Below, piece by piece: positions 1 through 8,556 of a DNA stretch of 64,000 bases (position 1 is its first letter; each line of letters starts with the position of its first letter). The translations under genes and the position numbers were made by a program. Below the pieces are notes generated by a model that was not told the DNA's origin, did no database searches, and was given only the letters and a program-made list of their open reading frames with translations. This stretch comes from Loki-b32 sp048885765 (GTDB lineage: Archaea; Asgardarchaeota; Lokiarchaeia; Sigyniarchaeales; SOKP01). The DNA lies in the NCBI GenBank assembly GCA_048885765.1, contig JBHLLI010000003.1, positions 1 to 64,000 on the forward strand, written 5' to 3'.

Positions 1-575
1 CACCTCATTGCTTTTCCACGTGGATTTATAAATCCATCGGATAAGCCAAATGAGCCTAATCCTGCAGCATAACAATTATGTCTATGAGACCAATTTGATG
101 CCCAAATCTCTTTGTTAACTTTAAATAATCTTCTATCAAGAGTAGGAGCGAAAGCTTTAATATTGAGTTTATTTAACTCATTTACTAAATAGGTTTGGAT
201 TTTTTTATTACATTCTTCACCAAAAAGTCTTGTATTAGCCCATCTTTCTGATGGCATTGTTTTTGAATAAGTAAAATTCTCCATTTTTGTTTTTTGATTG
301 ATCGGAAGAATATATGCCACCACGCTTAGGTTTTTATCTTCAAATTTAATATTACTCATCTCACAATACCATTCATAAGCCTCCGAAGGTGTTAAATGGA
401 ATTCACCTATTATCTTTTTATAATCATTATATATCGTATCATTTCCATCAGCAATTCCCACAAGTACATCTGGTTCGTATATGAACGAGGCATCGACTTT
501 ATTCATTCTATTGCTCTCATCATCTTTTAAGAATCCATTTATTTTGTCAATAAACCACTTTTTATTTATGTCCAT
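1..575 (-). CDS. QueG-like 4Fe-4S protein, N-terminal part (runs off window)
   Basis: I translated this from the reverse strand. An ATG at 575 opens a frame of 191 codons that continues past base 1, so the C-terminus is missing. The visible part ends with a segment containing CYAAGLGSFGLSDG followed by INPRGKAMR. This is the conserved block just before the ferredoxin cysteines in epoxyqueuosine-reductase-like (COG1600/QueG-like) Fe-S proteins. The iron-sulfur motifs themselves would lie outside the window. Many archaeal members of this family are not true QueG enzymes, so I do not assign tRNA queuosine synthesis. It is divergent from the Lrp-type regulator at 719, with 143 bases between them. 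Confidence 0.72.
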   Translation of the reverse strand, partial: MDINKKWFIDKINGFLKDDESNRMNKVDASFIYEPDVLVGIADGNDTIYNDYKKIIGEFHLTPSEAYEWYCEMSNIKFEDKNLSVVAYILPINQKTKMENFTYSKTMPSERWANTRLFGEECNKKIQTYLVNELNKLNIKAFAPTLDRRLFKVNKEIWASNWSHRHNCYAAGLGSFGLSDGFINPRGKAMR

Positions 576-718
576 ATTCTTAATCTCATTTGGAATTCTT
601 AACTATAATTTAAATCTCAAATTTTTAATTATTAATTAATTTTATTCATATTTCAAAAATTAATTAAAATATTAGACTTTACTAAAGAAATTTAATCTTA
701 ATTTAACTGTATAATAAT

Positions 719-1630
719 ATGGATGAAATCGATCTCAAAATTATTTTACTCTTAATGAATAATTCAAGATTAACATATCGAGAGATTTCAAACCATTTAG
801 GGTTATCAGTCAATGCAGTGTATAAAAGAATTCAAGTTCTCATAGACATAAGAACCATAGAAAAATTTACTGCAAAATTGAAACCATATGCTATAAATGC
901 TATATATACATTTATTTTTGGGCAGAGTAATGCTCAAGATATAGATAATTCGATAATTGAAGTAGGAAAGCATGATAACACTTGGCAGATTGTATTATCA
1001 AGTAGAAATTATGCTTATATTGGATCTATGTTAGAGAATATTCATCAATTAGATGAGTATTCTTCTTATGTATCTCAAACTCTTAAAATTCAGTCTCCAA
1101 AGATAGGTTTACTTTCGGGGGTACATTATACTGCTCCGATCCCCTATATCGTTCCTAAGTCAAGATCAATGAATTTTGATGAACTTGATTTAGAAATTAT
1201 TCGATCATTGCATAATGATTCAAGGAAACCAATATCTGAGGTAGCAGACGATGTTAAAAGCACCTCAAATACAATTCGACGACGTTTAACTCGAATGATT
1301 GAGGAGGGTATCATTGATTTATCTATTGATTTTAATCCTGAAGCTTCGAGTGATATTTTTGCTACATTTCAAATAACTTTAAAACCCTCTGTTAACAAAA
1401 ATGAAGTTGCTCAATTATTAAATCAAAAATATCATCCTAATCTCTTTTATTGCTGGACTTTTAGTAATCTCCCCAATATAATTCTATGTTGGGTATGGGC
1501 AAATAATACTAAAGAATTGACGGAATTAGTTGAGAATATAAAAAAGGAAAATATAGAATCAATAATTTTTGACATCATGTATAAAGTATATTATTTTGAT
1601 ACTTGGAAAGAAAAAATTTTGTATAAATAA
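719..1630 (+). CDS. Lrp/AsnC-type transcriptional regulator with two helix-turn-helix domains
   Basis: The 303-residue protein starts with an AsnC-type winged helix (residues 1-55: MDEIDLKIILLLMNNSRLTY, then a recognition helix around NAVYKRI). A second HTH of the same type sits at about residues 152-205 (ELDLEIIRSLHNDSRKPISE and TIRRRLTRMIEEG). Each HTH is followed by an alpha/beta segment. Lrp/AsnC proteins are DNA-binding regulators of amino-acid and energy metabolism, and tandem two-HTH forms are common in archaea. The gene is monocistronic and faces away from the QueG-like gene. The start ATG has no Shine-Dalgarno sequence, which would suit a leaderless transcript. The effector and targets are unknown. 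Confidence 0.82.
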   Translation: MDEIDLKIILLLMNNSRLTYREISNHLGLSVNAVYKRIQVLIDIRTIEKFTAKLKPYAINAIYTFIFGQSNAQDIDNSIIEVGKHDNTWQIVLSSRNYAYIGSMLENIHQLDEYSSYVSQTLKIQSPKIGLLSGVHYTAPIPYIVPKSRSMNFDELDLEIIRSLHNDSRKPISEVADDVKSTSNTIRRRLTRMIEEGIIDLSIDFNPEASSDIFATFQITLKPSVNKNEVAQLLNQKYHPNLFYCWTFSNLPNIILCWVWANNTKELTELVENIKKENIESIIFDIMYKVYYFDTWKEKILYK

Positions 1631-1670
1631 AAACTGTTAATTAATTTTTCGTGTATATAGCTTAAATCAC

Positions 1671-2012
1671 TCATAAACTCAGCCAAATAGCTACTCTTAT
1701 GAAATGTATAATATATGTACTAACACCAGCAAACAAGAGCATCCTTTTCAAATTGTGTGTATATTTTAATTGAATCTGATTTAGTTCTCTTTTCCATAAT
1801 ATTAAACCTACAATTCCTACACATCCAGCTATTCCTGAAAAGCTAATTTCTGAAAAAAGGAGAGACCAAGAAAAAACTGGATTTATTGTACTAAAGGTAT
1901 CCCCTCCTGTGCTTGCAAGGTAAATGGCTCGCACAAGAAAAAAAATAGGACCTCCCCCTAAAAGGATCCATTTCAAGTGATTTAAAAATTTCTTTACTCT
2001 TAATTCATTCAA
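1671..2012 (-). CDS. small membrane protein, third gene of flavodoxin operon
   Basis: This 113-residue protein has about three hydrophobic segments (near residues 14-33, 45-72 and 88-110) separated by short basic loops. I do not recognise a family. I favour the TTG at 2010-2012 as the start because a GAGAGGTG Shine-Dalgarno sequence (reverse strand, about 2019-2026) lies just upstream and overlaps the stop region of the flavodoxin gene. The gap to that gene is 3 bases, so the two are probably co-translated. It may be a membrane partner of the flavodoxin, but this rests only on position. Confidence 0.6.
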   Translation of the reverse strand: MNELRVKKFLNHLKWILLGGGPIFFLVRAIYLASTGGDTFSTINPVFSWSLLFSEISFSGIAGCVGIVGLILWKRELNQIQLKYTHNLKRMLLFAGVSTYIIHFIRVAIWLSL

Positions 2013-2015
2013 ATT

Positions 2016-2495
2016 TTACACCTCTCTTTGTTGAGTAATGTTATTATTTACTTTATCTGAGATATTTAATCCAATCTGTTCCATTAAATCTAGAGTATTA
2101 TTTTTTAATGGACCTTCCTGATCAAGAACTATCCCAGAGATAGTGGAATGTATTATCTCTACTTTTGTTTTATTTAAGTATCTTGTAATTCTTTTAGCAG
2201 CAGATCCAGCTAGTCGGAATTCCCCTTTTGTTTCAAAAGCAAATCCATATTTACCTTCCATTTTGAGATTTCTAATCTTTTTTAGAAATGACTTCATCTT
2301 TTTCGAAGCTCCATGATAGTGTGTTGGACCTCCAATTCCAATAATATCATAGTTATTTAGTTCTCCTATATCAAATTTTTCTATAGAACTACTATCCACA
2401 TGAAGACCTCCTGCCTCTAATCCACGACTCAACGACATTGCTACTTTTTTTGTATTACCAAATAGAGAATCATATAAAATTAGAGTCTTTTTCAT
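2016..2495 (-). CDS. flavodoxin-family protein
   Basis: The protein has 159 residues, a usual flavodoxin length. The N-terminal strand-loop LYDSLFGNTKKVA is the FMN phosphate-binding loop (T/S-x-T/G-x-T type). IIGIGGPTHYHGASKKMKSF matches the second FMN-contacting loop. Flavodoxins are small FMN electron carriers in the cytoplasm. Its ATG overlaps the stop of the upstream cysteine-rich gene by 4 bases (ATGA), showing translational coupling. With the downstream membrane protein this makes a three-gene operon. The redox partner is not shown by the sequence; the cysteine-rich neighbour is a candidate. Confidence 0.82.
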   Translation of the reverse strand: MKKTLILYDSLFGNTKKVAMSLSRGLEAGGLHVDSSSIEKFDIGELNNYDIIGIGGPTHYHGASKKMKSFLKKIRNLKMEGKYGFAFETKGEFRLAGSAAKRITRYLNKTKVEIIHSTISGIVLDQEGPLKNNTLDLMEQIGLNISDKVNNNITQQREV

Positions 2496-2689
2496 ATTTT
2501 CCCCTCCCTTTTTAAAGTTAGGATCATTTCATAACTTTTTCGATAAAAGACTTTAGTGAAAAACCCAGGTTCACGTTGACAAAAAGGCAAACTTTTTGAA
2601 GTAGAATGAAAATTTTTGCATTCCTCGCAATTACCATGATTTGAACATCCTGTTTTAGGGCATGGGCAATTAAAACTAATGAGTATCAC
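2492..2689 (-). CDS. small cysteine-rich protein, probably metal-binding
   Basis: A 65-residue protein with six cysteines in the first 38 residues: CPCPKTGCSNHGNCEECKNF and then FCQRE. The spacing suggests a zinc or Fe-S site; I cannot tell which. It is the first gene of an operon with a flavodoxin, to which it is coupled by a 4-base overlap. The start appears to be the GTG at 2687-2689; there is no good ATG in frame. The combination with a flavodoxin suggests a small electron-transfer or metal-handling unit, but this is inference from context. No family name is assigned. Confidence 0.55.
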   Translation of the reverse strand: MILISFNCPCPKTGCSNHGNCEECKNFHSTSKSLPFCQREPGFFTKVFYRKSYEMILTLKREGKI

Positions 2690-2971
2690 CTCATGTTTTT
2701 TTAATTTAAGGATATAAAGCCACTAGATATAATTCTAAGTTCAGATGAGAGCAAAAGAATTAATCCATTTCAATACAAAGTTTTGCTAATTTTTCAACTA
2801 TTTGGTTGATAAATGATCTATCAAATCTGTAATTTTTTCGCTTCATAATTGAAAATTATCTTTATACTATGGATTATCATTTTCATTTTGTTCAATTTTC
2901 AGCATACATGGAAATATATGAGGAATATGAAGTCTGATAAATTAAATCAAAATGAAATGAGGTGAAAAGTA

Positions 2972-3298
2972 TTGGAAATAAAAAAAAACTCAATAAAAAG
3001 CATATCTAGAAAGATAATAAAATCATTATTATTCCTAATCTATACAATCTTCGTAGTGTCTTTAATAGCAGGTGGAATGTCTACAGGAATTATGACCTTA
3101 ATTCCAGATGATGCAAGTAAACCATGTTATTTAGGGTATTATGCGCACTGCTCATTTACTCCCTATAGCACACTGATATTATTCGTAATGGCTATAATTG
3201 GTACAATTTTGTTTTTAAAACTCATAAAATATGTTAGAAGGAGATACAAAAAATTTTTTGAAGCAGAACTAAATATAAGAACTCATATAAATAGATAA
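2972..3298 (+). CDS. small membrane protein of unknown function
   Basis: This 108-residue protein has a basic N-terminus, one hydrophobic segment at about residues 17-42 and a second at about 64-84, and ends in a positively charged tail. Two cysteines (CYLGYYAHCS) lie in the loop between the helices and could form a disulfide outside the cell. The start is a TTG preceded by a good Shine-Dalgarno sequence (GAGGTG, about 2959-2964). I do not recognise a family. The gene stands alone between the cysteine-rich/flavodoxin operon and the convergent ferredoxin gene. Confidence 0.55.
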   Translation: MEIKKNSIKSISRKIIKSLLFLIYTIFVVSLIAGGMSTGIMTLIPDDASKPCYLGYYAHCSFTPYSTLILFVMAIIGTILFLKLIKYVRRRYKKFFEAELNIRTHINR

Positions 3299-3362
3299 AA
3301 GTTAAAAAAAATTTTTATTATTTCTTTTTATTAAATTTTCATCTGAACTTTTCAATTCTACC

Positions 3363-4472
3363 TTAATTACTATCTTCTCTTCTTTTTTCTTGAAGTGTTG
3401 CTTTTCTTTTAGCAATAGCTTGATACAATTCTGCAAAATTTTCAGGTGGAATAGATTCTAATTTTTTTTTTATCAATTTACGTGCATTTTCGGGACAAGT
3501 AGGGATACAAACTCCACAACCTATGCAGTATCCTAGATTAACTTCACTAATACCATCATCGTTAATCTTATTTGCATCCATATGACAACTAGCAATGCAT
3601 TCGGCGCAACCTGAACATATATCTTTGTCAACTTCCACAAAAAAATTAGATTTAATGTATTGAGCGGGATTTGCATATTTTTTTAGATTACTAAGGACTA
3701 TACAAGAACATCCGCAACAGGAACATATCATAAATGGCTTCTGTGCGTTACTGGGGCAAAGTACCATCCCTTTATCTTGTGTCATCTGTAAGATTTCAAG
3801 TGCTTCCTCTTTTGTAATCTCACGTCCTTGTTCAAGAAAAATACGTGGATTAACACCAATTGAAATACATGTTTCTATTGGATGATTGCATCCTTCTCCT
3901 TGGACTTCTTTTGATTGTCTACATATGCAAGGACATAAATATAATGTTTTCTCAGTATTAGCTATAATTGTTTTAATCTCATCGAAATTAGAAACATTAT
4001 ATTCCAAATTAATGCTTTTCTCTATAGGAATAGTTCTAACTTGTAAAATGCCATTCTCTAACATTGCAGGTACAAATCCTTCGTCCATATATTGGTCAAC
4101 ATCTTGAGAAAAGTCTTTAGTTAACATATCAATTTGGTAATCATAAAATCCGACCATTAAAAATGCAATAGAGTAATAATTTGTTCCATCTCTTCTTCGA
4201 ATCCAATTGATTGATCCTTTTTTAGCCATCGTTAGAAGAGCGTCAGAAAATTGCTCCAATGTCCACCCTTTCTTCTTGAAAGGTCTAAACATTGCTCTCG
4301 GTTCTTGAGGAATAATCTTAAGATTTAAAGCTATTTCAGCCTCTTGAGGCGTAAATAGGTGTTTTAGAATCCTAATTTCTACTCCAGATTCTGTCTCAGG
4401 ATAGTCTACTGGAAGAGAATCTAGGTATTGCTGAAGCTTACGATAATTTAATTCTTCACTCTCGGAATTCAT
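3363..4472 (-). CDS. 4Fe-4S ferredoxin-domain protein with winged-helix-like N-terminus (copy A)
   Basis: The protein has 369 residues. The N-terminal 110 residues (EIRILKHLFTPQEAEIALNL, later a segment around GSINWIRRRDG) look like a winged-helix fold. The middle carries cysteine clusters CPCICRQSKEVQGEGC and CSCCGCSC. The C-terminus, about residues 280-335, is a 2x[4Fe-4S] ferredoxin with CSGCAECIASCHMDA and CIGCGVCIPTCPENA. Sixteen or more cysteines suggest several clusters, so a redox or redox-sensing role in the cytoplasm is likely. The second ferredoxin motif set is complete; the partner enzyme is unknown. A close paralogue is at 19545-20636. Confidence 0.78.
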   Translation of the reverse strand: MNSESEELNYRKLQQYLDSLPVDYPETESGVEIRILKHLFTPQEAEIALNLKIIPQEPRAMFRPFKKKGWTLEQFSDALLTMAKKGSINWIRRRDGTNYYSIAFLMVGFYDYQIDMLTKDFSQDVDQYMDEGFVPAMLENGILQVRTIPIEKSINLEYNVSNFDEIKTIIANTEKTLYLCPCICRQSKEVQGEGCNHPIETCISIGVNPRIFLEQGREITKEEALEILQMTQDKGMVLCPSNAQKPFMICSCCGCSCIVLSNLKKYANPAQYIKSNFFVEVDKDICSGCAECIASCHMDANKINDDGISEVNLGYCIGCGVCIPTCPENARKLIKKKLESIPPENFAELYQAIAKRKATLQEKRREDSN

Positions 4473-4785
4473 AAGGATTATTTATTTTTTATTTTATAAA
4501 AATTCATTACTCAGATTTTTAAAATTCTAGAGAAAAAAATTCTTTTACATTAAGTTCATTTTCTAATGAATATTTTCCCATTTTTTTCCCCTAATTAATT
4601 AAATCGAAGTAGAATTTGTATAAGTTTTTCGTGAAAAATATTGATAATTTTCAATTTACCCAATAGATTTAAATATCCAACTTTCGTATATAAGCATATC
4701 ACGTATATTAAATTTTTATTAAAGATTTAATAACTGTGAAGTCTGTAGCCAGCGCTTTTTAGCAACTTATTACTTGTGAATAACC
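4473..4785. other. intergenic region between divergent ferredoxin and TFB genes
   Basis: This 313-base gap separates two divergently transcribed genes. It is almost entirely A+T with poly-T tracts and no reading frame that looks coding. I see one candidate archaeal TATA element on the + strand (listed separately) and no tRNA-like or hairpin structure of note. Confidence 0.6.
4687..4694 (+). promoter_or_regulatory. candidate TATA box for the TFB gene
   Basis: TATATAAG lies about 95 bases upstream of the ATG at 4786. Initiation about 25 bases downstream would give a 5' leader of roughly 70 bases. The call is by pattern only; the region is very AT-rich. Confidence 0.3.
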
Positions 4786-5712
4786 ATGAATGAGCAATAT
4801 CGCACTTTTTTGAAAAATAATAAAATCGATGAAAATACCCTCCCTCAAACAATTTGTTGTGATAATCCGTTCATAGAATCACGCGATGGAAATAAAGTAT
4901 GTTTAAATTGCGGGATAATATTTGAAAGGACATTTGTGGGTAATGAGCGACGAGCATATACCATAGAAGAGATACAGAACCGGCGAAGGACCGAACCACG
5001 GTGGCGGGACTTTGGTCCAAGAACTATGCTCCCTTCAACTAAAACTGATAGTAAAGGTAAAAGTATTGGTGCTAAAGAACAAGCTCTTTTTTCTCGTCTT
5101 TCAAAAATTCAAAACTCATTAATTTCTAGTATTGAAAGAAACTTTTGGGAAGCAAAACCAAAGTTAAAAATGCTTACCTCAAAACTCAATGTACCTGAAT
5201 ATATAGCAGAAACTGCTTGGAAGATATATAGCTTAGTAGCAAAAAAGAAATTAACAATGGGTAGGTCTATTAATGGATTTATTTCCGGATCGCTTTATGC
5301 AGCTATTCGTGTGCATGATTTTCCAAGACTTCTAGATGAAATTTGTGAAGCCTCCCTCACTCCAAGGAGGACAGTCCATAGAAGCCTAGCGATGATAATC
5401 CGTGAAGTATTACCTGAACTTAAATTAAGATATCAGCCAATCACAGCTGAAAGCCTTGTATTTCGTTTTGGAAATGAATTAGACTTACCGATATCAATAC
5501 AAAAAAATGCTATAAATATGTTGAAAGATGCTTCAAAAAATGGCTTAAAAAGAACTGGAAAAGATCCAAAAGGTTTAGCTGCTGCATGTATTTATATTGC
5601 AGCAAAAAACGGAGCGATTCGAAAAACTCAGTCTAAGGTCGCTGATGTTGCGAAGATTACTGAGGTTACATTGAGAAGTCGTGCCAAACAGATAAAAAGT
5701 AAACTAATTTAG
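4786..5712 (+). CDS. tfb: transcription initiation factor TFB (TFIIB homologue)
   Basis: The 308-residue protein has the TFB layout: an N-terminal zinc ribbon (C24/C25 and C39-x2-C42), a B-reader-like region (about residues 55-80, with EPRWRDFGPRTML), then two cyclin-fold repeats at about 108-205 and 210-308. RSINGFISGSLYAAIR and KDPKGLAAACIYIAAKNG are the matching helices in repeats one and two. TFB bridges TBP-bound promoters and RNA polymerase. The adjacent CC pair in the first zinc knuckle is a little unusual. It is probably a genuine factor. A second, more divergent TFB lies 1.8 kb downstream and a TBP at 41.5 kb. Confidence 0.9.
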   Translation: MNEQYRTFLKNNKIDENTLPQTICCDNPFIESRDGNKVCLNCGIIFERTFVGNERRAYTIEEIQNRRRTEPRWRDFGPRTMLPSTKTDSKGKSIGAKEQALFSRLSKIQNSLISSIERNFWEAKPKLKMLTSKLNVPEYIAETAWKIYSLVAKKKLTMGRSINGFISGSLYAAIRVHDFPRLLDEICEASLTPRRTVHRSLAMIIREVLPELKLRYQPITAESLVFRFGNELDLPISIQKNAINMLKDASKNGLKRTGKDPKGLAAACIYIAAKNGAIRKTQSKVADVAKITEVTLRSRAKQIKSKLI

Positions 5713-5841
5713 AAGATACAGTTATTTAGGATAATTTAACCTAACTTTTTTATTTTTCTAAAATTTTAATGAAATAAATACTGATTTAAATAATTAATTC
5801 TATTGTATATTATAAGATCATAGCTATTAAGGTTCATTTAT

Positions 5842-6741
5842 TTATGAAGTCAGTATATCTAATATTTCTTCTATGTGATTAATTGCTGTGGATACATGAG
5901 CTTCATTTGGATAAAATTTACTGACACAGTTAGGGATGGCTTCGCATAACAATCGCCCCATTCTAACGGGAACACTATTATCTAATTCACCATGCCAAAG
6001 AAACACTTTTAAACTTTGTGGGATCTCATTTAGGTTAAATCCCCAATCTGAACTTAGTAGTTTGATATCATGAACAACTCCATTAACTCCTTGTCGAAAA
6101 GGTTCCGCCATTAACTCAACATACAATCGCATTCGGTTAGGATCTAACATGATTTTTTTATCTGGTTCAGGTAAATTTTTAGATCTTTTTTGAAAAGTTT
6201 TTTCAAGTTCTTCTAGTGTTTCTTCTTTCATTTTCAAAATTTGCTTGTGTATTATCTTATAAAACTTGGTCAAGAGTCCAGGCTTATTTTTTGCTAATTT
6301 AAGTTCTTTTTGCTTTCCTTTAACCATCCCCTCTAAACCTAAGTTAACTGGACCAAGTCCAGAAACAATACCACAATAAGTCAAACGCTCAGCTATCTTA
6401 AGAGCACATGCCAAAGCATATGGACATCCACCTGATCCTCCTAATACAGCAAATTTTGTGATCTTTAATTTGTTTGCTAATTCAATAACATCATCAGGCC
6501 AGTCTAGAATTGTTCTATTCTCTTTAAAGTCTGATAATCCTCGTCCAGGACGGTCTATTGATATAAGGCGAACTTTAAACTGCTTTACATCAAAACCATA
6601 CATTTTAGGTTCAAGACGAGAGGATCCATGACCATGAAAATAAAATATTGGTTTACCTTCAGTAATACCAAATTCTGCATACCCTAACTTGCGATTGTCT
6701 TTTAAAGTTATAGTTTGATTATATTTCTCATTATTTTTCAT
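5842..6741 (-). CDS. alpha/beta-hydrolase fold protein
   Basis: This 299-residue protein has the alpha/beta-hydrolase signatures. HGHGSSR (about residues 36-42) forms the oxyanion region, the nucleophile elbow is GGSGG with Ser103, an acid follows in WHGELDNSVP (about residue 250) and the catalytic histidine is in NEAHVST (near the C-terminus). A helical lid is inserted between about 130 and 205. Members hydrolyse esters, peptides or lactones; the substrate cannot be read from the sequence. It is a cytoplasmic protein with no signal peptide. It converges on the TFB gene and has the same orientation as the following membrane protein. Confidence 0.85.
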   Translation of the reverse strand: MKNNEKYNQTITLKDNRKLGYAEFGITEGKPIFYFHGHGSSRLEPKMYGFDVKQFKVRLISIDRPGRGLSDFKENRTILDWPDDVIELANKLKITKFAVLGGSGGCPYALACALKIAERLTYCGIVSGLGPVNLGLEGMVKGKQKELKLAKNKPGLLTKFYKIIHKQILKMKEETLEELEKTFQKRSKNLPEPDKKIMLDPNRMRLYVELMAEPFRQGVNGVVHDIKLLSSDWGFNLNEIPQSLKVFLWHGELDNSVPVRMGRLLCEAIPNCVSKFYPNEAHVSTAINHIEEILDILTS

Positions 6742-6824
6742 AATCTTGTTGGATTATAGTGAGATAATATTTAAAATTTATAACAAATTCCCTTACTTCT
6801 ATAAAACAATATATTTTTTGTATA

Positions 6825-7394
6825 TTATTCTTTTTTTTCAGCTTCTTCTTGTTGTAGAGACCATTTTATACCAACTGCGGTAATACATAATCCAAGAATT
6901 AGGAAAAATGTATTTACAGATTGAAAGAAGATCCAAAACAAAGCTGTAGCATAAGAGGTGATAGTTGGGCTATAAAGAGCAGATTGAAATCGAATAGTGG
7001 TAAATTGTGTAGTAATATTTGTTTTTCCTAATAATACAAAAAAATCCATTTTAACAAAAGCAGCTAACAGACCAACCATTCCGATGATAATTATAAGCTT
7101 AGATAAGGGAGTACTTTCAATATTCTTTTTTGAGGAGATTCTAAACATGAAAAACCCTAATATTAAGAAACAAACCATCGAAATAATTAAAAATAACCAT
7201 AATAATGTTCCTGAAAATGGAAATATTGTCGAGGAATAAACAAATTCGGCTAATAATATAGTATTTCCATCTAGGATAAACGGAGTGAAATTCAGTAATA
7301 CAATATATCCTAATTCGACTAACGAAATAATAATAAATATAGAACCTACAATTTCAAGAAAATTAAGAATTTTTTCATATATCATAATTAACAC
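6825..7394 (-). CDS. polytopic membrane protein, four predicted helices
   Basis: The 189-residue protein has four long hydrophobic segments at about residues 12-38, 57-82, 96-118 and 148-172, and ends with a charged tail (QQEEAEKKE). I do not recognise a family. It lies upstream of the alpha/beta hydrolase on the same strand with an 83-base gap and is divergent from the second TFB gene. Confidence 0.55.
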   Translation of the reverse strand: MLIMIYEKILNFLEIVGSIFIIISLVELGYIVLLNFTPFILDGNTILLAEFVYSSTIFPFSGTLLWLFLIISMVCFLILGFFMFRISSKKNIESTPLSKLIIIIGMVGLLAAFVKMDFFVLLGKTNITTQFTTIRFQSALYSPTITSYATALFWIFFQSVNTFFLILGLCITAVGIKWSLQQEEAEKKE

Positions 7395-7535
7395 GTTGAA
7401 ATATTTTAAAAAAGCAAGAAAATTTTTTATGCAATAAACTTATTATTGTTTTTGAAATTAATAAAAATTTTTAATATTATTGGTTTTTTAATCACTTTTA
7501 TCTATTAATAATTAATCCAATATACTGGTTTTATT

Positions 7536-8501
7536 TTGAAAAAAACGAAAAGAACTGAGTCGGAGATTTCTAAGTGTTCCCATAAAAATGTCAAACAAGA
7601 TAGTGGTTTTATTGTATGTCAAGATTGCGGATTGATCATGGAAGAAAATGTGGCATTTGAAAATTCCGTGTCAACTAGTGAATATTTTAATGATACACAA
7701 AGAGATTACGAGCGAAGAATTAGGATAAGTGATTCAAAAGCTCTCCAAGATCCTATTATAAAGGAGAAATATGAAAGGATCAAAACTCTTGAAAAATGGT
7801 TTAGAGATTATGAATCTGATTTTACAGAACAAAAAAAGACTATAGAACTACTGAAGAGCCATAGAATTGGTTTAAACATTGATAACGTGAAATACAAAGA
7901 AATTAAAGACAGATATCTTAAATACAATAAGTATCATCGTCATAATTATCAAAACATGGTAATAATTTTTCTTGCGATTGTATGGATGGAAATAAAGGAT
8001 ACTACAAATATTAGATTAGAACAATTCATTAATGTTTCAAGTCAATTAGGACACAAAATCAATAAAAAGATGTTAAACAATGCGATGCTAAAAATTAAAC
8101 GGACTGAAAAGATCTTTAAGGAAAAAAAAGGTATTAAGGAATTAGAAAAAGAAATTAAGGATAAAATCAAAATTGTCTTTCAAAAAGATATAAATAATAT
8201 TCCATTCAACAAAGTTCAAGAGCATTTCAAAAACCAAGTAGAATTTGAAAAAGTCAAAATTGAAATGCAACTATTAGTTGATAAAATATTAAACAAAATA
8301 ACTTATAGTCAGATCCAAAGTTCCAATTATAAGGCTTTTACTGCGGGATTAATTTATTATGTTGGACAGACTCTTGATAATAGAAAAATCTTTACTCAAA
8401 GTTTAGTAGAAAGTACTAGTAGATTTTCAAGTACTACCATTAGAAAGAAATATCACGTTCTAAAAGAGATATTGGGAAATCCCCAAAATCTTAATCTCTG
8501 A
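7536..8501 (+). CDS. divergent TFB-like transcription factor
   Basis: The 321-residue protein begins with a TFIIB-type zinc ribbon (C14-x-H16 and C28-x2-C31, in the context IVCQDCGLIMEEN). This is followed by a B-linker-like stretch and two weak cyclin-like repeats; the second contains YKAFTAGLIYYVGQ and TTIRKKYHVLKEI. It is much richer in lysine and less conserved than the TFB at 4786, and a charged insertion (about residues 185-240) separates the repeats. It starts at TTG, 3 codons before MKKT would be expected from an ATG. I take it as an alternative initiation factor or TFB-derived regulator. Confidence 0.78.
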   Translation: MKKTKRTESEISKCSHKNVKQDSGFIVCQDCGLIMEENVAFENSVSTSEYFNDTQRDYERRIRISDSKALQDPIIKEKYERIKTLEKWFRDYESDFTEQKKTIELLKSHRIGLNIDNVKYKEIKDRYLKYNKYHRHNYQNMVIIFLAIVWMEIKDTTNIRLEQFINVSSQLGHKINKKMLNNAMLKIKRTEKIFKEKKGIKELEKEIKDKIKIVFQKDINNIPFNKVQEHFKNQVEFEKVKIEMQLLVDKILNKITYSQIQSSNYKAFTAGLIYYVGQTLDNRKIFTQSLVESTSRFSSTTIRKKYHVLKEILGNPQNLNL

Positions 8502-8556
8502 TTTTTGGAGCTATATTAAATAATATTTATTTAGAATCATAGTTTAAATAAATAAA

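Noticed and set aside
1..575. naming the first gene queG
   Set aside because: Only the N-terminal part is seen; archaeal COG1600-like proteins are diverse and the diagnostic ferredoxin and substrate residues are outside the window.
2760..2846. 28-codon frame on the reverse strand with a protein-like amphipathic helix (RFDRSFINQIVEKLAKLC)
   Set aside because: No Shine-Dalgarno, no similar sequence in the window, and a short frame by chance is possible in AT-rich DNA; could be a relic or micro-protein, but unsupported.
3886..4107. 73-codon frame on the + strand inside the ferredoxin gene
   Set aside because: It lies fully within a conserved cysteine-rich coding region on the other strand; similar overlapping frames inside the ATPase, kbl, PEP synthase and roadblock genes were rejected for the same reason.
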